Positions 44,980-55,835 of a stretch of 64,000 nt of DNA are shown in pieces (the stretch's first letter is position 1; every line of letters begins with the position of its first letter). Source of the DNA: Hansfordia pulvinata (taxonomy: Eukaryota > Ascomycota > Sordariomycetes > Xylariales); the NCBI GenBank assembly GCA_006538405.1, contig BJKQ01000004.1, forward strand, positions 2,728,001 to 2,792,000, in the 5' to 3' direction. Under the pieces are notes generated by a model. It did no database searches. It was not told where the DNA came from and saw nothing but the letters and a program-made list of their open reading frames with translations. Both the position numbers and the translations under genes were made by a program.

Positions 44980-47900
44980 TTTTTCCCCCCTTGTCCGTCC
45001 CGATATTGAGTATCGTCGGTCCAAGACCCCGGCGTGGCCCGGCTGAGCCACTCACTGCGAGCCTCAGGCAGAAGAAGAACAAGGATATTTTTTTCTGCTT
45101 CCTTCCAGGGCGCCCCCTGGCCCTCCCCTCCAAGGCGTGACGTCAGAGGCGAAAGTCGGCTCGAATGAACGAATTCACCCCTGCGATGATCGCAGCTGAG
45201 GCAAAGTTCGAACAGAGGAGGCTTCGTTTTTGACTTGTACTCCGTAGCCTGCGTGTAAGAATGCACTGTTCGATGATTCAGCTACCTTGCCTTATGTAAT
45301 TAATCAGCTTGCGTCTATTTTAGAGTCCAGCGTCCAAGGTTAGATCTGTCAACATGAGGCACCGCTTATTGCAAACGGTGTTCACCAACATGTAACTACT
45401 AGGTAGCCATCATATAACAGAAGCGCCAGACTACTCAAAACAGGGTGCAGAAGCCCGGTCTGGTCAGTGAGTAACAAGCGTACACCTACTGGCAGAGGAG
45501 GCGAGGGACCTGAGAAAGGGGCAAAAAGTAAAGGGCGTATGTGCGTACCCAACGTATCCCGGATCCCGCACGCAGAACTTTAACAAGGATGGTATACCTG
45601 CGCCAGCTCCTCAACGGGGGGGGAAGGGGGCGCGAGTATCTCGGCCCGTACACTAAAGTCTAAGCCACTCGAAGAGAGCGGCGTTCACGCCCCCGATGCG
45701 ATCATGCGACCTCGTGTTCCCGCGTCTGGAGCGAGGCCTCGGTGCAGGCAGGCAAGCAGCTGTCCCGTGCGCTTCTCGGTCGTATTTTGTGCGTAGAGAG
45801 GCGAGCGGTCGTACCTCTCTTGCTATTGGAGGATTGGTGATTAATACACGGGGCTTCGAGGGTCGAGTCTCGACATTGTCTTCGCACCTTGACAAACTTC
45901 CGCAGGTTTATTCTTTCCGGGTAGGAAATGCCCTCACTGATGCCGTCGCGGGCTGTTCTGTGCTGCCCGCTTGAACGGGACGCGCCGGCTTCATCCCCGG
46001 GGGCTTGGGCTTTTCCCCGGCCGCTGCCGCTCTTCCACCCCTCTCTGTCGCTCTGGGAACATTCGTGCCAGGCACCGGCTGCGACGGCCCCCGGGTGAGG
46101 ATCCGGGGTGGCTTACACCCGCTGCAGCCGTCGCGTGTCTTTGATCATCCAGACATGGTGATTGGTGGCCTGTATTTGTCCCGAGTTGACCACCGCGAAG
46201 CTGGAACTTGGGAAAGCACCCTCTCACTCCAGACCTCGGAAAAGGGACAGACTGCGACCAGAGCGATGAAAAGGGGACATTTCCAACTGCTGCTGGAGCT
46301 GAGGCGCTCTTCATCCGCCTGGCCTTGGGCAAGGTATCCGGGCCATGTGGAACCGGTCTCTTTCGCGGTCCGCGCAGGCGGGCAACAACGTCATGCAGGG
46401 GTGACTGGGTGGGAGCCACGACTGTTGGTCATCTATCTGTGACCTGTCCAAGGCCAGTTTACCCGCGCGTAGGCTTCGAAGCGGCAGGCAGGAGAACATG
46501 CCTTCTTCTCGTCCACCTGCACAACCATTCTTCGGACGACACCGTGGACTTTTTCTCCATTTGATCTGGTGGCTTCTACCTTGGAAAAGAAAAAGAAAAA
46601 GCAAGAAGGAAAGAGAAACCCAGAAAAAAAGTGCCTACCTCGTCTCGCGGAACGGCTGGTACTGCACCAGCTCCGAATCGAATCGAAGGGCAACGCTGCC
46701 CCCTTTTTCCTCTTTCTCTTACAATCTCCCTGAAGGAAAGAAGAAGAAGGGGCGCGGCCAGTCCTGCGGCGTGGGACAGCGGCCTGACCGTGTTGCACAG
46801 TGCGGTTTGTTCATCTGATGCTCTGTCGCAGCCGGGCGGCACGTGGGAACGCGGCTCTCCCGAAGCCGCGACAGATCTCAAGGCCGGATGGGTGTGTGTG
46901 CACGAGAGATCTTAGTCTGGCGAGAACCCGCGCCGGGTTCGGAGGGGAATGACTGCCCAGGGCCCCGAGGGGAAAAAGGCGGGCGGACGGACGGGCAGCA
47001 CACACTGCCTTACCTTAGCTACCTACTATCTAGACTTCTCTATGAAGGGCCGATTACCAAACCGCCGGAGCATGGGCTGGCCTACGGCCTCCGCAGCCAC
47101 CCGGAAAACGTACGATTGTGAGGTAAGCAGGAGGGGGGTTCGCGAGGAGGCCGCGGAGATGCCAGAGTCGCTAGGCCTGCCTCGTGCCGCGGTCCTTGAT
47201 TTTTCTCTGTGTTGTTTATTGGTGTATCGCCGCCTGGGGCTGACAGAGGGCACATGGAGACTGACGCTGAATAAGAGAGTTGACGGGAGAGGGACACAAA
47301 CCTAGGCACAGGCATTCAACCACCCCAATGGAACGAGCGGCAGGACAGGAAGGACGGACAAGGCGCTTTGTCTGCGTTGGCTGTCCAGCGGGCACAACGG
47401 CGCCCCCCGCGGAGATGCAGCGACCGACGGACCGAGTCGAGGCTCCCGGGCGGGGCGGTGGCCGGGTCGTGTCGTGTCGGGCCCGGTCTTGAACGCCGCC
47501 CGGGCCGCTCTATCCCCGATATACCCGGCGCACCCACGCCCGGAAGGCACGACCGTGACAATGGGCATAAAGGCAGTCTGTGCTGGGATCAGACAGACTG
47601 GGAATCTCTCCGTTCTACAACATCAATACCACCACCACTTACCTTATCCACCTACATCTATCCAATCCATCATGTCCTGTTCCACACCCGACCCGGCCGG
47701 GTTTCTTCGCCCTTGTCTTTTCCTCGGTCCCCCGTACATGTGACAAATCGCCGCGGGCGCATTGGCCGGGCCAGGACCCTGGTGACTGACTGCTTCCCTC
47801 GTACGACCACCCTTGTCACCTGCCGGCCCTCCTTGGGTGCGGGTGGGTTCGGCAGATGACTCGACCTGACTGACTGACTGACTGCCTGACAGACTGACAC

Positions 47901-48175
47901 TATTCCGAACCGCCCGCCGCCCACGCCGCTGTCATCCCAAACCCCCTGGAGGGATCGTCCATCTGCTTACACGCCCACGAGCCAGCTTACCTTTGCAGGA
48001 TATCCTGGTGCTCTCTGGCCCGTAGCGGCTCGGTGACAGGGGACAAGGCCACGCCAGGATCGCCGGCCTTGTCCGCCCAGGCGCAGCGGTGAGATGATAA
48101 CATGCCCTCAGCCCCGGGCCAGAGATAAGGGCCATGTCCATCGTCGTCGTGAGATTTCCCATCTTCTGGGCTTCG

Positions 48176-48186
48176 CTTTATAGACA
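48176..48186 (+). promoter_or_regulatory. TATA-like element of the flavohemoglobin gene
   Basis: GCTTTATAGAC lies about 130 bases before the ATG at 48313 and is followed by a C/A-rich leader ending in an A run. A plausible core promoter. Confidence 0.4.
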
Positions 48187-48312
48187 AAGCAAGCCGGGGT
48201 TCCAACTGGGTCCCATCACATCTCGCTTCTCTAACTTTCCTCCTCACTTACACATTCACCACTCCCTTCCACCGTCCACATACACACGGACAAAAAAAAA
48301 AAAAGACAAAAC

Positions 48313-49809
48313 ATGGAAACCCCCCTGGACCCCTCGACCATCGCGACAGTCAAGGCCACGGCCCCGGCGATCCGGGCGCACGGCGAGGCCATCACGGCCC
48401 TGTTCTACGCGAACCTGCTCTCCGCCCGGCCGGACCTGCGCGACACCTTCGACCTGACCTCGCAGGCGACGGGTCGCCAGGCCCGCGCCCTCGCCGCCGC
48501 CCTGCTCGCGTACGCCGAGCACGTCGACGACCTGCCGGCGCTGGGGGGGTTCGTCCGCCGCGTCGCCCACCGGCACGCCAGCCTGGGCGTCCGCGAGGCG
48601 GACTACGCCGCCGTGGGCGAGCACCTGATCGCCGCCGTGGGCGCGGTGCTGGGCGCCGAGGTAGCCACGCCCGAGGTCGCGGCGGCGTGGGCCGCGGCGT
48701 TTGCGCGGCTGGCGGGCGTGTTCATCGGGTCGAGAGGGGCATCTACGAGAGCCACCTTGGTCAGTCCTCCTCCTCCTCGGAAGAAGGCGAGGGAGGGGGA
48801 GAGGGGTGGGTGGGCTGGCGCAGGTTCACGATCCGGCGCAAGGTCCGCGAGTCGGACGAGATCACCAGCTTCTACCTGGCCCCCTCCCCCTCCTCCAGCA
48901 GCAGGACGACAAGCAGCAGCAGCAGCAGCAGCATCGACTTCCCCCGTTCCAGCCAGGCCAGTACGTCTCACTGCGCCTCTGGGTCGGCGAGCTGGGCTGC
49001 TTCCAGCCGCGGCAGTACTCGCTGTCCGACGCGCCGCCGCCGCGCGGGGGCGGGTACGGGTGCGAACACTACCGCATCAGCGTCAAGAGGAGGGACGCCC
49101 GCCGCCTGGGCGACGACGGCGTGCTGCTGCCGGGGGGGCGCATCTCGAATCTGCTGCACGACGCGTACGGCGAGGGTGACGTCGTGGAGCTGACGCACCC
49201 GACGGGGGACTTTTACCTCGACGTCGACGCCGACGCCGACGCTGTCGCTGACTCTGACACGGAAAAGGGGGAGTACAAGGAGACCGACGGAAAAGGTGGA
49301 GGAGAAGGAGAACAAGAGTCGAGCCCGCCGCTGGTCCTCCTCTCGGCCGGCGTCGGCATCACCCCGATGGTGGCCATGCTCAACGGAGCCCTACGAGCCG
49401 CCGCGTCGCCGCGCCCCCCGCGCCGGATCGCCTTCGTCCACGGCGCGCGCTCCGCCGCGTCGCGCGCGTTCGGCGCGCACCTGGACGCCGTGGCCGCCCG
49501 CCACCGGGGCGTCGTCGACCTGACCGTCTTCCTGTCCGCCGCGGGGGAGGCGGAGGCGGAGCAGGAGGAGAGGAGGTGGGCGGCGACCCGCGTCGTTCCC
49601 GGGCGCGTCGATCTGTCCAAGGCCGTCGACGGGGGGGAGAGAAGGAGGGGGACGCGCTGCTGCTCGGGAGGCTGCTGCGCGACGCGAGGGCGCGGTACTA
49701 CGTGTGCGGGCCGGCGGGGTTCATGCGCGACGTGCGGGCGGCGCTGGTCGGGCGCGGCGTCGACGAGGCCCGGATCCGCAGCGAGGTGTTTGGCGTCGGC
49801 AGCGGGTGA
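48313..49809 (+). CDS. Flavohemoglobin (nitric oxide dioxygenase), three frame breaks
   Basis: Converts NO and O2 to nitrate with NAD(P)H, protecting against nitrosative stress. The globin domain (residues 1 to about 140) has the B10 Tyr in ALFYANLL, the distal-side segment FDLTSQATGRQARALA and the proximal His in VAHRHASLGV. The FAD domain starts near FTIRRKVRESDEITSFYL, has FQPGQYVSLRLW and the FAD motif PRQYSLSDAP, then RISVKRR. The NAD domain has LLSAGVGITPMVAML, a CGPAGFM-type motif (YYVCGPAGFMRDV) and the closing EVFGVG. Breaks occur at GGG 48727-48729, C5 48941-48945 and G7 49631-49637, each one base short. Counted, they give about 499 residues. That is longer than the usual 400-440 because of Ser-rich and Asp/Glu/Gly-rich inserts. 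Single exon. All key heme, FAD and NAD motifs are present. Confidence 0.88.
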
Positions 49810-50460
49810 TTGGCGTCTGTTTGTTGAAGAAAGGATGAAGAACGATACCGGAATCTCCGCTCATGACGATGAATAAATTGCAGTCTCGAGCTCTATACGG
49901 TGGTGTTTGTCTTGCTGTGTTGTGGCTGGATAAGAATGCATCGTAAACAAAATGAGAAAAAAGAAAAATAAAGGGGTAGAGGGGCAGTCGGGAAGCGGCA
50001 TGAAGCCATCGCGGGATCGCGCGTCGCCCGGGCGGCAACACGCACCTGCAACAAAAGGACCTATGTGCTGCTGCCTGTGGCCAGCTGCCCAGCCGATATT
50101 CACAAGCACATACCTTATCTATGCCCCGCGTGCGAGCGAGTGAATGAATAGCGGGCGGCCTGCATCGAAGCGTCACATTGCCGTTGGATGGAGGGTGGGG
50201 AAGCCGGCCATCAGAGTTTGAGGCAAACACCCATCCCCCCCCCCCCCCCCCCTTCCTCTTCTTCTTTTTCCCGTTTTCCCACTCCACCTCGTCTCTGTCT
50301 ATTCCCACCGGCGCCTCTTTTCGTTCTTCTCTCGCGTCGTTCCCTCGCAAAACAGCATCTGTTCCTCGTCTCCACCACATCCACCCCGCGACGACGACGA
50401 GAACATCGTGAACGCAACACTCAACGTTTGCCGACGTCACAGCCAGCACTACCACCCAAA
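49810..50460. other. Intergenic spacer with tetraspanin promoter
   Basis: Flavohemoglobin 3' flank and tetraspanin leader. It has a poly-C of 18 at 50235-50252 followed by a T/C-rich leader. No other feature is seen. Confidence 0.5.
50235..50252. repeat. Poly-C tract (18 nt) upstream of the tetraspanin gene
   Basis: Uninterrupted C run about 210 bases before the tetraspanin ATG, so it may be in the promoter or leader. Confidence 0.9.
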
Positions 50461-51322
50461 ATGGCCGTCTCACTCTTGGCTATCTACGCCGTTGTACGTC
50501 GCCATCTCTCAATCTGGAAAGAAAAAAAAAACATTATCTCGTGCTGAAGTTGACTCTCCCTGCCCCTCTCCAACAGCTGATCGTCGGCCTGACCGTCATC
50601 GCCATGTACGTCAACCAACCAAGCCCCCCCCTTTCCCACTCCTCAACCCTCTTCCCCCACCATTCCCATACTGACAGGACCACCCCCCGACAGCTACGTC
50701 CAGATCACAGCCAGCAGCCTCTCCCTGCCCCTGCCCGCCGGCGCCACCGTCCCGACCATCTTCCTGCCCCTCCTCTCCGCCGCCAACCTGCTCTACTACC
50801 CCGTCCTCGAGGCCCAGCTCCTCCTCCTCAAGACGACCAACCCCCGCAACAACACCGCCAACCCCAGCAGCTCCAGATCCAGATCCAGACCATCCCGCCT
50901 GCTCCCCCGCCGCCTCCGCCTCCTCCTCCCGCCGGCCCTGCAGGCCGCCCAGGCCGCTCTGGTCGTCGTCCTCGCCGTCCTGACCGCCCAGGGCTTCTTC
51001 GCAGGCGATCAGCAACGCTGCGCGGCCACAGAGGCCTGGCAGCGCCTGTGGAGCGCGCGCGACGGCGGGCCCGCCCTCGCCCGCATCCAGGGCGCCCTCG
51101 CCTGCTGCGGGCTCAACAGCGTCCGCCACGAGGCCTGGCCCGACGCCGACACCTGCGCCGCCGCCCTGCTGCGCCGCGGGCAGCAGCAGCAGCCGCTGGT
51201 ACCCTGCCGCGGGCCCTGGACGCGGGCCGCGCGCCGCGGCGCCGCCATGGACTTTGGGGTTGTCGTTGTCGTCGGGGTCGTGCAGGTAAGTCAGAAATCG
51301 AGACTTATCATGTTGGTTGAGG

Positions 51323-51359
<37 letters not shown>

Positions 51360-51744
51360 ATAAAGCATACTGACGACTTGTGCGTGCGTCTCTTAATGCC
51401 AGGCAATCCAGCTCGTCTACCTGCGCCTCGGCGGCGCGGGGCAAGCCTGGTACTCGTACAACCACCCGACTCACGGGGGTGACCCCGCCCGCGAGGAGCG
51501 CCTGATCGAACAGGAGGGAGGAGGGGAGGACGACGCGGGCGAGGCGGGGCGGCGGCGGCGGCAGCAGCCGAGCGGCGGCTACCGAGACGACGTCGTCGAC
51601 GACGACGACAGCGCCAGCGATAACAACGGCAACGGGAACGGCAACGGAAGCGGAAACAGTCGCCGGCGCGAAGAGGCCGGCTACTACGGCGGCTCCCTCG
51701 AGGAACGGGGCTGGGGCCGCATGGAGCCCTCGAGCCTCGCCTGA
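50461..51744 (+). CDS. TSP3: Tetraspanin, TSP3-type
   Basis: Four-span membrane organiser. Exons 50461-50493, 50577-50605, 50694-51285 and 51403-51744. Introns of 83, 88 and 117 bp cluster at the 5' end, the phases close, and the protein is 331 residues with no frame break. TM1 is built from the first three exons (MAVSLLAIYAV, LIVGLTVIA). TM2 is near PTIFLPLLSAANLLYYPVLE and TM3 near LQAAQAALVVVLAVLTAQGF. The large outer loop carries the tetraspanin signature CCGLNSVRHEAWPD plus two further Cys. TM4 is AMDFGVVVVVGVVQ joined to AIQLVYL. The cytoplasmic tail has SYNHPTHGGD, Asp-rich and Asn/Gly-rich repeats. The CCGLNS..AWP form matches the fungal TSP3 class rather than PLS1. An Arg/Ser-rich loop between TM2 and TM3 is unusual. 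Intron 3 contains a (GA)n tract (51325-51356). Confidence 0.82.
51325..51356. repeat. (GA)n tract in tetraspanin intron 3
   Basis: About 14 GA units within the intron 51286-51402, between donor and branch site. Confidence 0.9.
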
Positions 51745-52405
51745 GGACCGACCGAGACGCTTTGGGTTGGGAGGAGAAGAGACATGGCCTGCTCATGTCG
51801 AGTCTGGGATGGTGCATCTTTAGGGGAGGGTGTGCGTCTCGGGATGCCCCGGCCTCGGTGACCTTGCATCTGCCTTCGTGCAACGCGACACCTGGTAGAC
51901 GGCATCCGTGAGCTGCAGCCTCGCTCGCTGGGCCATGTGATAATTCCACCAGGAGACATCTTCTCTTTTTTTGGATCAGACAGCCGTTGACAGCCGGCCC
52001 AGTTACAGGGCTGCCATGGCGGTGGCAGGACAAGCCATCGTTAAGCCATGCTTCTGCGTGAGCCGCCCTCCCCTGACTACCGCGCATGCGTCCCGCGTCA
52101 TCAGAAGGCGGACCTGCACCTTCGATAGTCTGCAGGAAATTGGGGCTGAACAGGGGACTGTGGGTGCATGCGGATCGTTGGGATAGCCTCTTCATAGTCC
52201 ACCCACCGCGGCTGATGACAGACGCCACGAGTTGCCATCGTGCTTCCGTCCGTTCCACACGTCCGCCGTCTCTCTGTTGTGCCGTGTCTATTCTCACACT
52301 CGCTTTGCGACACTCAACAGCAGCCCATTAGATCTCGCTCGCAAAACAGCCACGCCCCTCTTTCACTTTCAAGCTCCCGCCCTCTGTTCGAGACAAAAGA
52401 GGATA
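51745..52405. other. Intergenic spacer
   Basis: Tetraspanin 3' flank and promoter/leader of the small secreted protein gene. The leader is C/T-rich. No other feature is seen. Confidence 0.5.
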
Positions 52406-52810
52406 ATGCAGCTCTCGAACCTCATCACAGCTGCCTCGGCCATCTCAGCAGCAGCGGCGGCGGCGGCGGCAGCGCTCGCCCACGGCCCGAGGTCCTGCGA
52501 GACGGGGTCGTACCAGTGCCTCAAGTGAGCCAGTCCAGTATCCTTGTCACCGTCTCTCCTCCCTTTGTCATTGAACATCCTTCGCCGCCCCTCTCACCAC
52601 CTTCTTCCCACGCTGACACAGAACGACGCACTAATCAGCCCCGTCGGCGCGCCGTCCACCATCCACGTCTGCAGCGGCGGGGCCTGGGTCGCGACCAGCA
52701 CCTGCGAGCCCGACTGGCAGTGCCTGCAGGACGTGGCCGGCGGCGTCACCTGCCTGAGCCCGGACCAGGTCGACGAGTGTGTCAGGGGGGACGACGACGA
52801 CGACGGGTAG
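52406..52810 (+). CDS. Small secreted cysteine-rich protein
   Basis: Exons 52406-52524 and 52639-52810, with a 114-bp intron (donor GTGAGC, branch GCTGAC, acceptor ATCAG). The acceptor at 52638 rather than the earlier CACAG is needed to keep phase. The product is 96 residues. Residues 1-25 form a signal peptide (MQLSNLITAASAIS followed by an Ala run, cut near ALAHG). The mature part has six Cys in the order SCETGSYQCLN, HVCSGGAWV, STCEPDWQCLQ, VTCLS plus a seventh (DECVRG). This layout (C-x5-C, VC-x-GG-x-W) is common in small secreted proteins of ascomycetes. It ends with an Asp run. Function unknown. An effector or surface-binding role is inference. It converges on the M28 peptidase gene with about 220 bases between stops. 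Confidence 0.72.
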
Positions 52811-53027
52811 GCAGGCTTCTCGTCAGTAAGCCACGAGCTCTATAGTACTCCATAGTGTCTACTCTAATCTATTTTACCAACACTCTTCAACCATCTCGCC
52901 AAACTCCCCCATCCCCCACCAACGCTCTTCTCAACTCCTTCCCCATCCTCCTCCCTAGTCTACCCGTATATCCATTGTCTCCCCCCCCCCCCTCCTCCAC
53001 GACACATGTCAGGAGAGCACAGCCTCG

Positions 53028-54468
53028 TCAGATCTCCTTCGACATGGCCAGCTCGTACGCGTACCCCACCGTCAGCCGGGCGTGCTCCAGCATGTGGTCG
53101 AAGCTGAGCCGGTCGATCGTGTCCCCCCCGGCCGAGTGGATCGCCGGGTTGTACTTGTCCGCGGTCGTCTCCAGCACGAACGCCGCCGGGAACCCGTAGT
53201 ACGCCGCCGCCGCGTGGTCCGAGCTGGCGCCCCTCCCGAGCCGAGTTTCCTCGCACTTCTTGTTCGTGTACTGTTTTTTTCCATCTCCGTCGTCGTTCGT
53301 CAGTAACATTCCTTTGTTCTTTTTTTTTTTCCCTCTCGTTTTCTCTCTGCCTTTTGTCTTTTCTCTCTTTTTCATCCTCCAGTCGTTCTCTTTTCCAACT
53401 GAAAAATCAAAAACGACACAACTCCCTATTCAACCTGAGCCGAAAAACTCCAAGAAAAGAAAAGAAAAGAAAAGAAAAGAAAAGAAAAACTCACCTTCCC
53501 TATCACCATCCGCATGAACCGCGTCAGCCCGGGGTCCACGCTCCCCTCGTCCATCACCAGGCCCAGCGGCGTGCCACGCGGGTTGTACCCCGTCATGTCC
53601 TGGTTCAGCATCGCGGCCACGGGCACCCCCGCGTCCGCGTACTCCTCCCAGATGTCCAGGCTGCCCAGCATGCCCGGCTCCTCCCCCGCGTACCAGTGGA
53701 ACTCGAGCGTCTGCTCCTGCTGGCCGCCCTCCGCGATCGCCGGCGACGTCAGCAGCACACGGAGCGCCTCCAGGATCGTCACCGTGCCGGACCCGTTGTC
53801 GTCTAGTCGTCTGTTAGAATATGACAGCTACCGCAGCATCAACTTGAAAAAAGAAAAAAAACGGAGGAAAAGAAAACGTGACGACAGCAGCAGAAGCAGC
53901 AATAAACAAGGAAACGAAGAAGAAAAGGGGGGGGGGGGGGAACAAGAAAACACCCCCCCCCCCCCCCAACAAACTCACCAGCACCAGGCGCCGGCGTAGG
54001 GACCCTCTCGTCCGGCCCCGTCGAGTCGTAGTGCGCGCCCACGACCACCTTCCTCGCCGACCGCCCCGGGATCGTCACGACGATGCTGTTCATCCGGAAC
54101 GCGTGCCGCCACCTCGACACCGTCACCCGCCCCGTCCCCTCCAGCCCCGCCGACCGGACCACCGCCTCGATCTTCCGCACCATCCAGTCCGCCGTCGCCG
54201 CCCCGTTGGCCGAGTCGTACCAGTGGTCCGGCCAGTTCCCCACGTACTCCTTCAGGTTCGCCCGCATCACGCCCTTGTCCAGTAGCGAGCTCAGCCGCCT
54301 CACCTCGCGGCCCTGCCTCAGCTTCCCCGGGAACGACGGCACCGCCCTGCCTTCGAGCAGCGCCGCCGGCAGCCGCGCGGCTTCGCCGTCCGCGGTGGGC
54401 TTCAAGGGCACCACCAACATCGCCGTCGCCAACGCGACTAGCGTCAACGTGATCACTCTGTGCAACAT
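53028..54468 (-). CDS. Secreted M28 family aminopeptidase
   Basis: Zinc aminopeptidase of the leucine-aminopeptidase type that trims N-terminal residues outside the cell. Exons 54468-53979, 53802-53495 and 53270-53028. Introns of 176 and 224 bp have GTGAGT donors, the phases close, and the protein is 346 residues with no frame break. The signal peptide is MLHRVITLTLVALATAMLVV and a propeptide follows. The two-zinc site is complete: His in VVVGAHYDSTG, bridging Asp in DDNGSG, Glu pair in WYAGEEPGMLGS, Asp in LNQDMTGY and His in NPAIHSAGGDT. Cys spacing in NKKCEETRLGRGASSDHAAA is near the usual substrate loop. Intron 1 holds facing G and C runs, and intron 2 holds an AAAAG repeat. Length and motifs match the family, so an active enzyme is expected. 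Confidence 0.92.
53455..53488. repeat. (AAAAG)n repeat in M28 intron 2
   Basis: About seven AAAAG units within the intron 53271-53494, next to the donor on the coding strand. Confidence 0.85.
53927..53967. repeat. Facing G14 and C15 tracts in M28 intron 1
   Basis: G run 53927-53940, 12 bases, then C run 53953-53967. The two arms are perfectly complementary and could pair as a long G:C hairpin in the intron RNA. Confidence 0.9.
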
Positions 54469-55835
54469 GCTGGGCTTCGGCCGTCACGGAATTCGTAACC
54501 GGTATGCGGGCGAAGGCTGTTCCCTCCGGGGTTGGGATACTCAATGCTATTTATTTCCACCCGCCTCGTAATATTGTCATCCTGCCCGTTTGCTGAGTCC
54601 GAAGCCGCCCTTCCGCATTTGCTGCATTCGCAGCCGGCACCACCGTCCCTGTGCTCTAGTCATGCTCACCAGCTCATTCGCCGATTCGCCCTCATTCTGC
54701 CTTTCTTGGAGGGGCAAGACGGGTGACCCCTCATCTGTCTTACACGCCCATCATCCTTGGTCAATCAACGCCTGCTCCGTGCTGATGTCGCCCCCACACC
54801 ACTCAGCTGTCAGCGCGGTCGGTCACGATGGGGAACGCCGTGCGCTTGAGGCAATGGCGGCTTCCTCGCCACGCACGCCATACACACTATCCTCAACAGT
54901 CATCTTCATCATCACGGCAGCACGTAGCAATCATTGACCACTCCAGACCGGGCCAGCTTCCGCACTCGTTCGTCGCACTCATCTTCCGGCAAGGTCAATC
55001 TGCTCAGCTCAAGTGAATCGCATCTATTGAGCGCCAGGCATTCGGCCGTAATGAAACTCTTATTATCGTCTTTTGAGACGAGCAAAACCAGTTTTAGGGA
55101 TACTCTTTCCGTGTAGCGCAAAAAAAGAACATGAACCTTCTCGGGTCCTCACTTCATGGCACCAGTTGTCAGTTTGCCCTGGGAACTGTAAGGTCTCCCC
55201 TCCTCCACAAGTCGTACAACCTGAATGCTTCGTTCCCAAACAACATTACCTATTCCTTTGCAGCATTTCCACCGGCGATTGAGATCGAGGTATCATGCGA
55301 ATATATTTGATGGAGGAAAGTGGTGGGATATGCGACTCTCTGGCGGGTGACGACGTGCCCACCATCCGATCCAAAGAAGGGAGCCTGTTGCGAATCAGGG
55401 AGGTTGGCTTGCTGGCTCCCTGCTTCTCAAGTCATATCGCAAAATGCATAACCATGATGTGTCCAAAGCACTCGGGAAACGGCCGCAGTTCCCCGGCGAG
55501 GGATGTTGTAGACGTATGATGCGTAAATTGCTGCTCAAGATGATGTTGGCGCGCGACGGACTTGACTCAAATAGATCAATGCGTGTTGTGGACGTAGTAG
55601 AAATGCCGGTAGTTTCGGTCGAGCGGAGTCCACCATGGGAGACCCGGCGTACCGCGGCGGGACAAAGACGGAGGAAAAATAGAAAGGCGAAACGACAAAC
55701 ACAATTGTCACACTACAAAAGAAAAGGATGATACGACAAGCCATACCTGCGGACAGGTGGCCAGAGCTGATGGTAGGCAGAATCTCGAGGGTCTGGATGA
55801 CCCTGACATACAAGACCCAGCCGAAGCAGTTGCAA
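54469..55835. other. Intergenic spacer
   Basis: Promoter of the M28 gene on the left and 3' flank of the PUF3-like gene on the right. No further gene is supported. Composition is less GC-rich than the genes. Confidence 0.5.

Larger units (their letters stand above)
43217..48312. other. Spacer of about 5.1 kb
   Basis: No supported gene or complete tRNA was found. It holds TAGGTA-type repeats near 44095, 44389 and 44504 and at 47010-47032, a poly-C of 16 at 44964-44979, and the flavohemoglobin promoter at the right end. Open frames such as 46005-46442 have no protein-like features. Confidence 0.45.
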
